The position numbers were made by a program, and so were the translations under genes. The notes beneath the pieces are model-generated. The model saw only the letters and a program-made list of their open reading frames with translations. It did no database searches and was not told the DNA's origin. 64,000 nucleotides of DNA from Isoetes taiwanensis (Eukaryota; Streptophyta; Lycopodiopsida; Isoetales; Isoetaceae), in assembly GCA_021234155.1 (NCBI GenBank), contig JAJEKV010000308.1, positions 122,001-186,000 of the forward strand. Reading direction: 5' to 3'. This document shows positions 34,973 through 46,496 of this stretch, one piece after another. The first letter of the stretch is position 1; each line of letters opens with the position of its first letter.

Positions 34973-35605
34973 CAGTCTTTCTGAAAACTTTGAGGCATGC
35001 TTTTAGTAAAGCAATAGGCTGTGCTTGTTGCAAAACATCAAAAACCTTGGCAGAAGACAATGCCTCAACATCTTTCCTTCTTTTGCAGCTGTGCAATAAT
35101 AGGATGAAGGAGTTAGAGACAAAACGAGTGCTGGCACAAAAGCTCAATCCAAAAAAGACAATAATTCAAGTTAAATGCCCGTAGTTATCAGTTAAACAAA
35201 TAAGATAGTGGAAGATCAAGGGCTGCTGCTGGCCATGAAATCTAGTGCAGAGGTGCAGCAAAATCGGATAACTTAAATGGCAAAAGAAGTTGCCATATAA
35301 GGGCAGGCATAGAGAGCTACAATGGCCACATAACAGCATGCGCTCAGAAAAGCACGTTTGTGTGACTAGGCAAGTGAAGCTCCCTGCAGAGTGCAGGTGT
35401 TCGCTTGCCTCGTGCACTGGCTAAGACCAGGTTGCACAATTCATCTTCATTCCAGTCAGAACCAAGATCAAAAGTAGTCAAGAGTTGAAGGAAGGCCTGC
35501 GCATTTAAAGATGAATGCCATCTGCACCATCTGCAGACATATCCACATTGGATTTCCACTTGTCTGCGATCTGCTTGGCCGACGCTTTTAATTCAATGGA
35601 TGACT
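34960..35605 (-). pseudogene. FRIGIDA-like protein remnant
   Basis: On the minus strand SIELKASAKQIADKWKSN is followed, after a one-base shift, by NAQAFLQLLTTFDLGSDWNE and DELCNLVLASARGKRTPALC. This matches the central FRIGIDA domain pattern (A..W......... E..AFLQLL..F.+.S.F...EL..LV...ARR+QAP.LC). About 350 bp further on, VFDVLQQAQPIALLKACLKV resembles the later FPPVPLLKAYL segment of the same domain. Plant FRIGIDA-like proteins act in chromatin and flowering-time regulation. Here only two pieces with stops between them survive. Confidence 0.6.
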
Positions 35606-35891
35606 GGTGGGGAGATAGAATCATCAAGAACTTATGCTAATGCCTGCAGCAGAAGATGCATGCACAACAATCATCCCGCAATGCACCTTGTCCTACTTTG
35701 CCGCCACTACTTACTTTGAGTGTCATTCTGTTCTGGAAAATTGCATCCCTCCAAAGCAAAAAGAACCAACGTTGCAGGATCAATTGCAAACTGCAATAAG
35801 CTAGGCATTTAGTATCTCAAGTCACGAATATCAGTTTGATCGTTTACACAGTATTTTCTGAGTCCAGGACCATCCATAATTTTGCAAAGCA

Positions 35892-36213
35892 GGGTAAAAG
35901 CATGCTACGGTGTACCACTTTTGGAACCCTCAAAAGTACCTACACTGGGTACTTTTAAAATTGGTACTTTCTGGTTTTTCTTTCCATTAAAATCAATAAA
36001 AAAAAATTGAATTGAAGGTCAATAACATGTCAATATATAGTACTAGAGGACAACAATACTATTAGAGACTAAAATAAATGAATTAACTCTCAAACCTATT
36101 GTTTATTGCGGCATTTATGCAAGTTCCCAGTACCTACTACTGGGTACTTTTCTGGGTAGTTTCGCACTCCCTAAAAAGTACTTTAGATGGTACACCCTAG
36201 CATGCTTTCACCC
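35892..36213. mobile_element. MITE copy 2 (322 bp, 4-bp TSD)
   Basis: Same termini as the copy at 8,670-8,990: GGGTAAAAGCATGCTA at the left and TAGCATGCTTTCACCC at the right. The flanks are AGCA at 35,888-35,891 and 36,214-36,217. Length and internal order agree, with scattered substitutions between copies. Confidence 0.9.
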
Positions 36214-36217
36214 AGCA

Positions 36218-36831
36218 GCCTGAGATGTTAACGTACTTTCACTTCAACCCTTTGCGTATCTTCAGCTTTTAGAGTCCTCTAAACTTTAGAATGCTATCAC
36301 TGAGAACAAACTTGCAATCACTAAACCCTGCAAGACTATCACCTGGCTTGACCCTTAAGACTTTCATAAGATGCTCAACAGGCCCCATTCCATGAAGAAC
36401 CAGACCCTCATTTGAACATTCTTAATTTGCAGGAAAATAGATTTGTAATGCTCTACCACAAAAAATTTGGCATCCCTTATGTGGTTTCCTTCCTCAAGAA
36501 TGAATATCAAATCATGCATTGGTTCTTGCAAGTTCTTTGTTATGGGTGCCGGCTCAAAGTTCGGCGAGAGGAGAATTTCCCTTCCAAGCATGAGCCCTTA
36601 AATTTGGATGAACAATTGTCATCTTTAGAATCCCTTCCCTCCAGCCTGACAAATCTCTTGCTCTGGACTTATCCAACACTCTCCATTCTGTCACCTCCTC
36701 GATTATGAAACAGGGCTAGCTTGCAATAGACGGGATATAGTAGAAAGTTACCCGGTTAGAACGTCTGTGATTTAGAATGCACCAGACCGCCAATTCACGG
36801 GGAAGCGGTCGGTTTGGGGCGATCCGCGAGA
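36218..36831. other. intergenic, no supported gene
   Basis: Overlapping frames on both strands (36,364-36,708) show no family motif. Nothing else is recognised. Confidence 0.4.
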
Positions 36832-38280
36832 ATATCCTAGGTATATTCCAGCATATACCTAGGATATGCCATAAACCCACATAAACAAGGGTTTGCCCCC
36901 CTAGGGGCAACCCAAAAAACTAAAAACATTAATACTATAGCACTCCTTCGCATTTGAATTATCACTATTACCTTGACTGGCATCCTATATTTTGTTGTAT
37001 ATAATATGATATATGAGTATATGGTAGATATGTTTCTTACCCACATATGGAAAAACAAATATTTTTCCTCAAGTAATATATTTATGATATATTCTCTGCC
37101 ATATCTTCTTCCATTCTACAAATGTTGGAACCATAAAAATGTATCTTTGCATTTTTTATATAGATTTTTGACAAACATATCTATCAAAGGAATATACTAT
37201 TTGTATATTTATCTTACATACTTAAATGTACTTCTAACAAATATTCAATCATATGAGATGAGATGCTAGCTCAAAATATGGATACCAATCGAATGGAATT
37301 TGAATTGACACCATTCATATCCTAGCAGAAAATCCTTTCCCATGTTGTTGCACGTAACATCCATATTGTAGAAGAAAAAGTATTTTCATATTTGTGGGTC
37401 CCTTTGGACTCTAGAATGCCTCTGCCTCTATCCTTTCCCATGTTGTTGGCACGTAACATCCATATTGTAGAAGAATAAAAATTGTTCTCATTTTGTTGGG
37501 GTCTCCAGAATGCCTCCGCCTAATTTCCATTTTATTTAGATATATAACTACATGATGCCTAATTTTCGTTGTATTTGGAATATAAAACTACATGATATAA
37601 TTTTGGAACGTGCATATTTATGCAAGAAATTTATCGGCCTGACCTCGTATGAACATTTATATATTACGCATATCGATGGGTAGAGCCAGATATCGTTTTG
37701 GCATCATATAAATTTTCGGATCAATACATCAACCCCTCAAGATTCCCTTAATATAAAAAGACCAATTTATTTTTTTTCAAACTTTATTAGTTAGCTGGTC
37801 ATGTATTATTAGTTGGTTTATTAGTTGTTACTGTGGTCATGTATTATTAGTTGGTTTATTAGTTGTTACTGTGCTACATATTCTAAACGAGGTGCATCTG
37901 GACTACCACAATCGTCAGATCCGTCGACCCTCTGACCTAGAATGTATGTTGAAGCTTTTGGGTACCTCTCGTTTAAACTTTATGGTCATTTTATGATTGG
38001 AAGCCTATAATTTTGAAATATGAAATACAAAGTTTAGAAGGGGAATATCGAACCTCTATCACGACTTTGCCTAAGTTTTTAAAAATATGGAATGAGGGGG
38101 CTCGAACCTCTACAACAATAATTCAATGTCCTAATAAGACTACTTTAACGGTATACCCATTGAGCTAATATGATTATTTTTTATCTTGAACTTATATTTT
38201 GGGTTGTCCCTAGGGGCAAACCCTTGTTTATAATGGGTTTTGGCATATCCTAGGTATATTCTTGAATATCCCTAGGATAT
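36832..38280. mobile_element. long-TIR hairpin-ended element (1.45 kb)
   Basis: The first and last about 85 bp are inverted repeats of each other. Reading inward from either side: ATATCCTAGG, then a second palindromic ATATACCTAGGATATGCC, then AACAAGGGTTTGCCCC and CTAGGG-CAACCCAAAA. Each terminus is therefore itself a hairpin (ATATCCTAGG ... CCTAGGATAT). No transposase is visible inside. The interior has tandem duplications (about 98 bp at 37,333/37,431 and 43 bp near 37,797-37,870) and a SINE. A diverged solo end lies at about 48,716-48,805. I could not define a target duplication. It is a non-autonomous fold-back-like DNA element of unassigned superfamily. Confidence 0.75.
37871..38172 (-). 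repeat. tRNA-derived SINE, copy 1
   Basis: On the minus strand the head carries an A box TAGCTCAATGG near 38,157-38,167 and a canonical B box GGTTCGAGCCC near 38,098-38,108. A second B-box-like GGTTCGATATTCC lies about 55 bp further on, which suggests a partly duplicated head. The body ends at 37,871. A second copy at 50,540-50,814 confirms a dispersed family. This copy is nested in the long-TIR element. Confidence 0.7.
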
Positions 38281-38533
38281 CTTGGTAACTACTAAAAACC
38301 TCTTATTTCTTTTGTAAAGCTGGCGGTGATTTGCTAAAGAAATCGGCGTCTCATTTCTTGAAGCCAAGCTGGGGTAGCGGCAAAGGCGGGGATCGGCTTC
38401 AATCGATCGGCGGGGATCGTCGAAAGGATATGGATTTGTGAGGTTTGGGGATGAATCGGAAAGATGGTGAGCTATGATAGAAATGAATGGTATGTATTGC
38501 TCTAGCAACTGGCAAGGCAGGGATCGGCGCTTC

Positions 38534-38859
38534 AACCAGTACTGATGGTTCTTGTCTGTTGATTTGCATGGACAGGAGACTGGGAAAAAGCTTGGGATCT
38601 CTATAATGATATGCAGGCGATGAACATGCAACCCACTGTCTCTACCTTAAATGCCCTGATCACGGCTCTTTGTAAGTCAATGAGAATGTAAAAAATAACG
38701 GTATTCATGTCTCAAGCATTTCTGTAAGCTAGCAATTTAATTATCTCTTCTTTAGGCAAAGGAAATCAGTTGCGGCAGTCTATTCAAGCTTTAACTGAAG
38801 CAAAACAGGCTGGCATTGCGCCTAACCAAATTACTTACAGTGCTCTTTTAGAAGCTTGT
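38534..38859 (+). repeat. 326-bp duplication, copy 1
   Basis: Matches 46,085-46,410 over the same length with only a few substitutions. It covers a PPR exon, a short intron and most of the next exon. Confidence 0.9.
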
Positions 38860-38972
38860 GAAAAGTAAGATTCATTTAAAGGAAAATGACTATGAAGCTG
38901 GGATTGAGCTTTACCTTGCAGAAACGAAGGATAATGTGCTCCCAAATCTGACTATGTGTGAGAACATAATAG
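38576..38972 (+). pseudogene. PPR protein exons (MRL1-like), copy 1
   Basis: Exon 38,576-38,671 encodes DWEKAWDLYNDMQAMNMQP and TLNALITAL. After a GT-AG intron (38,672-38,755) the next exon encodes RQSIQALTEAKQAGIAPNQI and [11 protein letters not shown], ending at a GTAAGA donor at 38,865. Only about 17 bp of the following intron remains before a third exon piece (NDYEAGIELYLAETKDN, PNLTMCENIIG). These are successive 35-residue pentatricopeptide repeats. The spacing and wording resemble MRL1, a nucleus-encoded protein that stabilises chloroplast rbcL mRNA, but that name is from memory. The gene ends abruptly at 38,972 where an ACTAGTAACGG repeat begins. Confidence 0.75.
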
Positions 38973-39006
38973 GTACTAGTAACGGTGCCCAGCGTTGCTG
39001 GGCATA
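38973..39006. repeat. ACTAGT plus GCCC hairpin motif
   Basis: ACTAGTAACGG is followed by the short palindrome TGCCCAGCGTTGCTGGGCA. An inverted relative (GCCCGACAACGCCGGGC then ACGTTACTAGT) lies at 50,132-50,161, so this is probably a terminus of a dispersed element family. Confidence 0.55.
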
Positions 39007-40910
39007 GGGTGGGAACCTGTAAATGACATAGGAGAGTATAATATTATACTCTGCCATGATACTTCACAAATTATAGTTTTATACTTTGCAATGAATTCTT
39101 ACTTCACAAATGAAACCCGTTTCTTGGAGTCATAATGTGTTTACGTTTTCTTTCTTTCTTTGTTTGAATCCTTAGCAGTTAGTTGTTATACTTTTGATCA
39201 ATAGTGGTACATGATCTCAACAGAATCTTTTGAAATATATATTTGCAAAACAATGGTGAGCATGATGTGAAAACATTCCCTTGCTAATGTTTATCCTGTC
39301 ATCAAAACTACTTTTCCTTCTTAGATTGCACATGATTTTAGGAAAGAAGAATGGGGTTTTTAGCTTCCTTGCAAAGAATAAGGCTACAGCAGAATGGGGT
39401 GCAGTGGAAAAATGGTGTTTCTTGTTCTCAAGTTTGAATTTTCATGATGTTTTCAAGTCGGGGTTGTGAAATGCCCAAAGGTCGTGGATGTGAAATCCGA
39501 GGATTTATTAAAAAGAAAATTGACTATGCTCTCAGATTTATGTTGTTCCGGTATCTTCAAATCTTTGGCTATTTCTTCTTGCATCTGTTAGCAACTCAAG
39601 CATAATTTGACATCGGCACAACAAAAGTACAATTGTTGCCACTATTGTTGCTACATTATTCTTTGCATACATTTGCACTCTTCTTCAAAAGTTTGGCCAC
39701 GCAAATGTGGACAATATATCAATAATACGCAACATGAGAAGCCCTCTAATACATGAGTTGTTGTAGAGGTGGATTCATGTTACTCTTCAAGTATGTTTTG
39801 GTGTTATGATTGCTAAAGCTCAAGCATTAGGAAGCCTTAGCTTGTGGACAAAGATAATTAAAAATGGGATAAATTTAACCACCAGGGAACTACATCATAA
39901 GATTCTACAAATCTATGATTTTGCTAACTCTTGGGTGCCAAAGGTCGATGAGAAGAAGCGATCTACACATTTACCTTCGAATCTTTGATCCTCCATCTTT
40001 ACTCGTAAGAAATATTTGGCCTGCTATGTCTTCTAAGCATTTATATAAAAAGTAGCACATCAAATACCCAATAGGTTCCTGGATCTTCTTTGCAATTTTT
40101 TTGAGAAGAAAATGCAACCGCAGAGAAACCCATTTTCTTTGCACCACATGTGGCTGGAAAAAGGCTATCCCATCTTTCTCCAACCCCTTTAACATGAAAA
40201 TATCATCTTTTTAGCGGTTCATACCCTTGAACCATGCCATTACGATGATAACAAATTGCAAGTTCGGGTACACTTGCCATGCATCCGACCACATTAGAGG
40301 TGTCACCTGCGGTAATGTTACCTCTGCGATTCTTTGCGGATAAGAATGCTTTCAAGGAATTTTGGAAGAGATAATTATGAATCTTTACCGTTTGTTCTAT
40401 CTCCACCAAGTGTAAACTCACGGTACATGCTTGTCATTCTTTGAAAAGCAATAAGTCACTACCAAAAACATTTGCGAGGTCTCACGGTAAAAAGAGGAAG
40501 GAAAGGTTAAAAGCGACAAAAATGGTTAAAATAGGTGTGCTTAAATGCAAACTTGAACTTAATTTCTAATTTTGGAACTACTCTTGTGACAAATCCTGCA
40601 AGATACTATTTGAATCACTTTAGAGAGCTAGCAAAGACAACCCTCCTTAATTCTGGATATGAATTTGTGCAGGCTTTTAAAAGCTTTAGTTTCCTTGCAG
40701 CTTTAAGTGTATTTGTTTGAAAGGAGAAAGCAGAACTTACCTATAAGTCGCTATCTCTGCTCATCCGTCTGCAAAATGCTTACAAAGATTATTCTGGATA
40801 GAAAGCTACCACACAATGTTATGTCCAGAGCCAGCGTATGGCTTACCTCCATGGCAGATACCACCGTCGTGTCATCCACAGCTGGGATAGAGGCACACCA
40901 TTGCACAGAG
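39007..40910. other. intergenic, no supported gene
   Basis: AT-rich sequence with frames on both strands (for example 39,806-39,988 and 39,971-40,195) that have no recognised family. It may be the body of the element whose hairpin motif starts at 38,973. Confidence 0.4.
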
Positions 40911-40919
40911 CCCAAAGGG

Positions 40920-41119
40920 CTAATTGGGGTTGTTCGATTCCTCTCTCCACCCGGGCTGCTGTGAAGAAATCTGCCCGCCCCTTAAAGAATCAATTGGAGC
41001 AAGATCCGTTGCTTGCCCAGTTGAGGGCCCAGCAGGCCGATTCTGCTGAGCCATGAGAGCCAGCTTAGGGATTCGTCTGGGAGGTGCCGGAGTAGCCTCG
41101 CTCCCTTCGCCTGCCATGG
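40920..41119 (-). other. possible first exon of unknown gene
   Basis: On the minus strand an ATG at 41,119 in the context TATCCATGGC, preceded by a leader-like CTAGGGTTAGCG, opens a frame (MAGEGSEATPAPPRRIPKLA, then Gln/Pro/Gly-rich sequence) to 40,920. It looks like a 5' exon, but no downstream exon can be attached with confidence and the product is unknown. Confidence 0.25.
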
Positions 41120-41167
41120 ATAATGCCTCGCTAACCCTAGCAAAAACTAGCGGAATTGCAGGGTTGA

Positions 41168-41313
41168 GATGAAGGTTAGGATTTGGTTGATGACTACAAA
41201 AACCAACTCTACTTATGTATAGAAGCTCAATTTTGAATGAGATGAAGGTTAGGATTTGGTTGATGACTACAAAAACCAACTCTACTTATGTATAGAAGCT
41301 CAATTTTGAACAG
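41168..41313. repeat. two-copy 73-bp tandem repeat
   Basis: A 73-bp unit starting GATGAAGGTTAGGATTTGG occurs at 41,168 and 41,241, identical except at the end. Confidence 0.9.
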
Positions 41314-41319
41314 GTGTGG

Positions 41320-42500
41320 CATTGTACCGTCACTTGAATGATGAGGTGGACTTTTGCATGGCTTATGGCCTAGAACAACTTTTGCCACAAGTAGCATACA
41401 TGTTTGCGAAAACTTTGACCTAAAGTTGCCAAGACTTTGACCTATGTTTGCCAAGATTTTGACAAGATTTTGGTGCAAGTTTGTTTGTGTTTAGTAAATG
41501 CGATGAAATTTCCATCCCATGTTGCGAATATAGGTTTTAGTCAATTTTGTCATTATCATAGACAAAGCTTCAATTTGTAACGATTATATAATATGTTGAT
41601 ATAGTGTTTTAGATGAATATGGTCAGTTATAATTTGTTCTCTATGGGGCCAAGAGATCTTCCACAGGGGTTTCTTCTTTGTGGTTTATTCCTCAATGAAT
41701 TAGGACGCCTGATCAATTGCTAGGAAAAGGAGCTATAATTCCTATTATAAGCTAGAACACTAAGTACATGAGATCATTTCCGAAGGAAATCCAAGGAGCT
41801 CTTCCACTATGCTGGACAGAATAGTCTATCTACATATAACATTGACAAACATGTCAAAGGCAGGACTGTTTACCCATGCATGTGCACCAGACTTTAAGAA
41901 CAGTTTAGGAATTTGAGGGTATTTAAGATGTCTTTTTGTCAAAGCAGAATCATAAATGGTAAAACAACTTTATGGCAACCATATATGCATCCGCTTTATA
42001 TCTTTTAGCTTCCCTCTTGATCGGACTTGATACATGGATTCTTTAGCTTGGATGACCAAGCAACTTATTGAATAAAAAAGTAAGAGAATAATCATGTTTA
42101 GTTAGGACAGTCTCGTGTATTTTGGGAAAAGAAATGATGTAAGCTGTGAAAAATGTTTGGAGCATTTTCATGAGAGCGTCACATAATATCTCGATTGAAA
42201 TTTTTTGAATCATTTTGATATGAAAGTAAATGGGCATGATTTGCATAGGCTATTTTACGTATAGCCATTCTTTGCACACAATGACCTCTTATGCCTACAT
42301 ATATTTTATGCGAATTAATGACAAACATAATTTAACAAAACAAGGTGAAGACAAGTGAAGATTGCTCAACGTTGTTTGGTGGCAAGGCTTTCGTAAAATG
42401 TGAGGGTTCTCTGAGGCGACGACACTGGCGAGATAGAGTTCCAAACATGCAAAGCTGCCACGAAGATGAGGTAAGTAGTGTGGTAACAAATCAGTCCATG
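41320..42500. other. intergenic, no supported gene
   Basis: AT-rich. A short TTTGAC/TTGCCAAGA microrepeat lies near 41,405-41,475. No gene is recognised. Confidence 0.4.
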
Positions 42501-42504
42501 ACAT

Positions 42505-42965
42505 ACAATACTCTTCTGGCGCCGCGCTTCCTTGTCATATAGAGCTCCGACACGCCGCAGACACACATAATTCCCCCCCGCCCTTGCTTTTTGAACAAAG
42601 TTACGCAAAGTCCCATAATTTTCCAGCCCAAACAACTCGGCAATAATAGTCTATACCATTGCCCATTGGCCTCCAATGTAAGTTCCCACTAATATGGAAC
42701 TTATGAACAATGCGCCCTTAACATTCAACGCAATCAAAGCATTCCCTAGTGCTGAAATTCCCACTCCTGCTAAAAAAATGGCCTTGGAACTCCATGCTTC
42801 TTTAGGGCAATCTCGAAAGCATTCCACATGCTATGCCTCCAATGAAATCCCACACATTTAGCGATTGCTACGAATGCATTCACACCGCTACGTGAGTAAT
42901 CCAAAGAAACACCTAACTGCCCAAGTTGTTCACTGTTGTAGTTGCTGCAACGAGCTAGATAACTG
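42505..42965 (-). pseudogene. nodulin-like MFS transporter remnant
   Basis: Reading down the minus strand in shifting frames: TVNNLGQLGVSLDYSRSGVN, KKHGVPRPFF, ALNVKGALFISSILVGTYIG, then GQWAMV, stop, TIIAELFGLENYGTLRNFV and finally VGALYDKEA. This is the ordered signature of plant nodulin-like major facilitator proteins (DNLGQ+..SLGY, YPRPL, VGS+LVG..YGAQW, EIFGL..FGT+YN, GYLYDKEA) and covers the last few membrane helices. A stop replaces the residue after the GxQW motif and at least two shifts occur, so it is non-functional. Confidence 0.75.
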
Positions 42966-42969
42966 CTGC

Positions 42970-45940
42970 AAATGCTTCAAGATCTTACAACCTGGTCACA
43001 CTCTGAGCATTGTCTTTGTACAGATCAATGGCTTTTCGAACATATTTACGAGGCCGATCCATATTCACGTTAATATTAGAGCGGGGTAAGCCATCAAGAT
43101 CACGGGGGAAGATGATAAAACAAAAACCATTCATAGTGCGGGATCAAGAAAGCTTTTCCATCACATAAAAAGAACAATACGCCAGACTGGAAAGGTAAAT
43201 GCTTGTATTAGTTAGCAGACATAGTAGTTATGGACACATGGCTTTAGATAATTAGCTGCTTTCATAGTAGTTAAAGCATTCCATTAGCCCTGCTTTTATA
43301 GGATTAAGAACACGAATGGATAGTTCAACACGATTGCACTTCTGATAGAATGGGGCAATAGACAAATGAAAACCATCACCTCTATTGGATTCCATTGTTA
43401 TGCTTATGAAATTGATGATATAGCTTGCTCTTAAACTATTTCAACTCATGACAATGACAATTTTTTTACTTTATAAAGCTTTTGAAACACCTACACAATA
43501 GTAATAATGGTCCATACAATAATGGTTTAAATGGTACCAGTACTAATATTGGTTTTCTGTGGTCTCTAAAACACACCAAGAATCAATGAAGTAGTCTACA
43601 CAAATTGTCATAGAACTTTGGGCATTCAAAGAATGGCATCTATCTAATCTTATCATACACAATACCTTTGCAGCTAAAGCAAAAGCATATTCTGCAACAA
43701 CGGTTTTCCCTGCAAAAGTATGGTGTCACAAATCAGATCAACTCTATTCCAGGTGATAGATTGCATGCAAATAGGACAATGTCCAATGCACAAACGCCAG
43801 TCGAAATATCTGGATCTATTCATTTACAAGTATTCCTTTTACTTTCCAGTCCAGTTCTTTCCCATATCAAAACTTGTGAACCTAAATTACGCAGTTCCTT
43901 GTATATAATCGAGCATGTAAACCACAAAATCTGATTCAAGACCAAGCGCAAGGCTCCATGCATATTTATTCTGACACATGTTTCTCCTATCTCATCAACG
44001 ACATATCACATTAAGTCATCCAGCATGACTCTTAGTCCTCACTTAGGCTGGCGGCGGCTTATCGAGCGATAAAATCTTTGGAGTTACACGAATTATTTAT
44101 CCACGGATGGCGATCGGGGCGGCTCTAAGGTTTGCATTACTGTATACACTACTTAATTAACTTATTCTAACATGATTAGAATGTTAACTTAGCTTGATTA
44201 TTGATATCCCCATTGACTTTAGGTAAAGTATGCATAAAAAGAAGCGAGATGGAACTTATTCCCCTTCAATACATTACTTACCTCCTTTTGAAATGAATCT
44301 AGCTCAAATGGAAGGTGATAGCCATGCGGAACAAGGCACACCTTTTACATGTTCTCAATCTTATTCTCTTGATCGCTATCCTTATCTTGGCCATCAAAAG
44401 CTTCTTTGCTCTTAGGTACATGTTTATCTGTGATTAAGATATTGATCGAGTTCGGCATGATTCGACACTCAAAGTCCGAGGTATGACATATTCTGAATGA
44501 AAGCTTAATGCTTCAAATTAATAAAAAGCACTTAAGTTAAATAAGCATAAAGAAAGAACTTACAATATAATTGAGAATAAGCTTTAGCTTATCGCATCCT
44601 CTGAGTCTTGAATCAAGAAAGAGCTTGCCTTGTCAAGTCCCTCGCTCCTATTAGTTACTAATCCCCATGCTTTCCTTGCCTTATCAAATCTTGCATAGGA
44701 TGAGTTTGTCCAAAAAAACTAAGAGAAGTGCAAAGGGCGATGGCACTCAAGCTGGTCGGGTTAAAGGGTCCACATGCAAAGACGGGGAATTAGACAAAAT
44801 TCCAACCTCACTCTGACCTCATTGTAGGTCAGCGTGCAGAATCTACAAAAACATCACACAAATTAAGAAAATGGGATATGCCTGGAAGCATTAAAGATGC
44901 CCATGGTTCAAACACAATCTCAAACGTCTTTACCACAAATCCGCAAAAAGATACCTTGTGGTTTTGGCATTACATGATATTTCAAAATTTTGCTTTGCTT
45001 CCATCACTTGCTATTTAGATGCGGGAAAAACTTGGCAAGCTCCTCCATAGTCGCATGGATTATCTCGAATCACTTTTACCTATCCATTCTTCCGCAGGTG
45101 CAAATACAAGTTCAAGCATTGAACGATCGGGATCATAATACTCCTATTTTGGCCTTAAAGCCTTGGCTATGGCCACCACGAAAGCTTGGTAGATCTCGAA
45201 AAGCTTGGCTTGGCTTGGCCATGGCAAAATAGAAGAGACCAGAGAAGGTGGAGATTAGAATGGCAGTGAAATCCGACAGGACGAGATCGAAATAACGGAG
45301 AGGTCGAATACTCCGGCAGGCAAATACTTCCTTTTCTAATTTTCCTGACCCTACAATCAGAAAATAAAGAATCGGACGGCTAAAAAAGAAAACAGCTGAC
45401 GTGGCAAGCCACATGGCATAGCTCAGAACGCAGGAAAGTGTGCAGGGGGGGTTAGGCAACCCTGCTAAAAAAACCATGTTATTCTAAAGAATATGACGTG
45501 GCATCATCTCCTCCATTGATTTCATCAAATCTGGGCCGCCCAAATTAGGGCTGGGTCCAACACTTACACAAAGACATTATAATATAAGATGGTTGGCATT
45601 TTTCCAAGTATATTGGTATCGGTAAAACAGAGGTTTAACAACAATTACAAGAATCTTATCTCTACTATGATGCAGATTTATGTTTAAGAAGAATACAAAG
45701 ATGTGATCCATGTCCGAAAATCGATGCAAACTCTCTCACTTCATCAGCATGATTTTGCAATTGAACCATACTCGCAGTAGCATTTCTTCCTTCTCACTAC
45801 ATAAAGCCTTGTTAGTTTGCAAACCCACTCTATCTGCTGAACATATTGAAGGATCTCACATTACTATACTGACAGGTATTTTTAGCGCATTGATCGATGT
45901 TCTTCAGCACTATTTGGGCAAATTAACAATCGCTTTTCCA
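42970..45940. other. intergenic, no supported gene
   Basis: Nothing convincing. The frame at 44,230-44,415 follows an acceptor-like TTTAG and has a hydrophilic sequence without recognised motifs. The antisense frame at 45,133-45,477 contains hydrophobic stretches but no family signature. Confidence 0.4.
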
Positions 45941-45947
45941 TTTTAGA

Positions 45948-46410
45948 AGAAATGGAAAAGATTCAAATGGCAACTAGCCCCATTACTTATAGTGCACTAA
46001 TGGAAGCCTGCGCAATGTATGTATAATCTATTTATTCTATATGGATCTGTAGAACAAGTATTTTATTAGACATGCTGAGAGGACAACCAGTACTGATGGT
46101 TCTTGTCTGTTGATTTGCATAGAGAGGAGACTGGGAAAAAGCTTGGGATCTCTATAATGACATGCAGGCGATGAACATGCAACCCATTGTCTCTACCTTA
46201 AATGCCCTGATCACGGCTCTTTGTAAGTCAATGAGAATGTATAAAATAACTGTATTCATATCTCAAGCATTTCTATAAGCTGGCAATTTAATTATCTCTT
46301 CTTTAGGCAAAGGAAATCAGTTGAGGCAGTCTATTCAAGCTTTAACTGAAGCAAAACAGGCTGGCATTGCGCCTAACCAAATTACTTACAGTGCTCTTTT
46401 AGAAGCTTGT
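45948..46410 (+). pseudogene. PPR protein exons (MRL1-like), copy 2
   Basis: Exon 45,948-46,017 encodes the end of a PPR motif (EEMEKIQMATSPITYSALME then ACA), with acceptor TTTTAG and donor GTATGT. Exons 46,127-46,222 and 46,307-46,410 repeat the DWEKAWDLYNDMQ and RQSIQALTEAKQAG units of copy 1, including the intron. The acceptor of the middle exon reads GAGAG instead of GACAG. After 46,410 the PPR sequence stops abruptly and peroxiredoxin sequence follows within about 90 bp, so the locus is a junction of two unrelated gene fragments. Confidence 0.75.
46085..46410 (+). repeat. 326-bp duplication, copy 2
   Basis: Same segment as 38,534-38,859, in direct orientation, 7,551 bp away. Confidence 0.9.
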
Positions 46411-46496
46411 AGCTCACTCTCCTTATTTATTCTTTATGATTTTAAGTAAAATACCGATTCGACCTACTTGTCTCGTTTGTCATGCGCGGTCGAGAA

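Noticed and set aside
45133-45477. Minus-strand hydrophobic frame as a membrane protein
   Set aside because: No family signature, no splice context, and the predicted start lies in random sequence.
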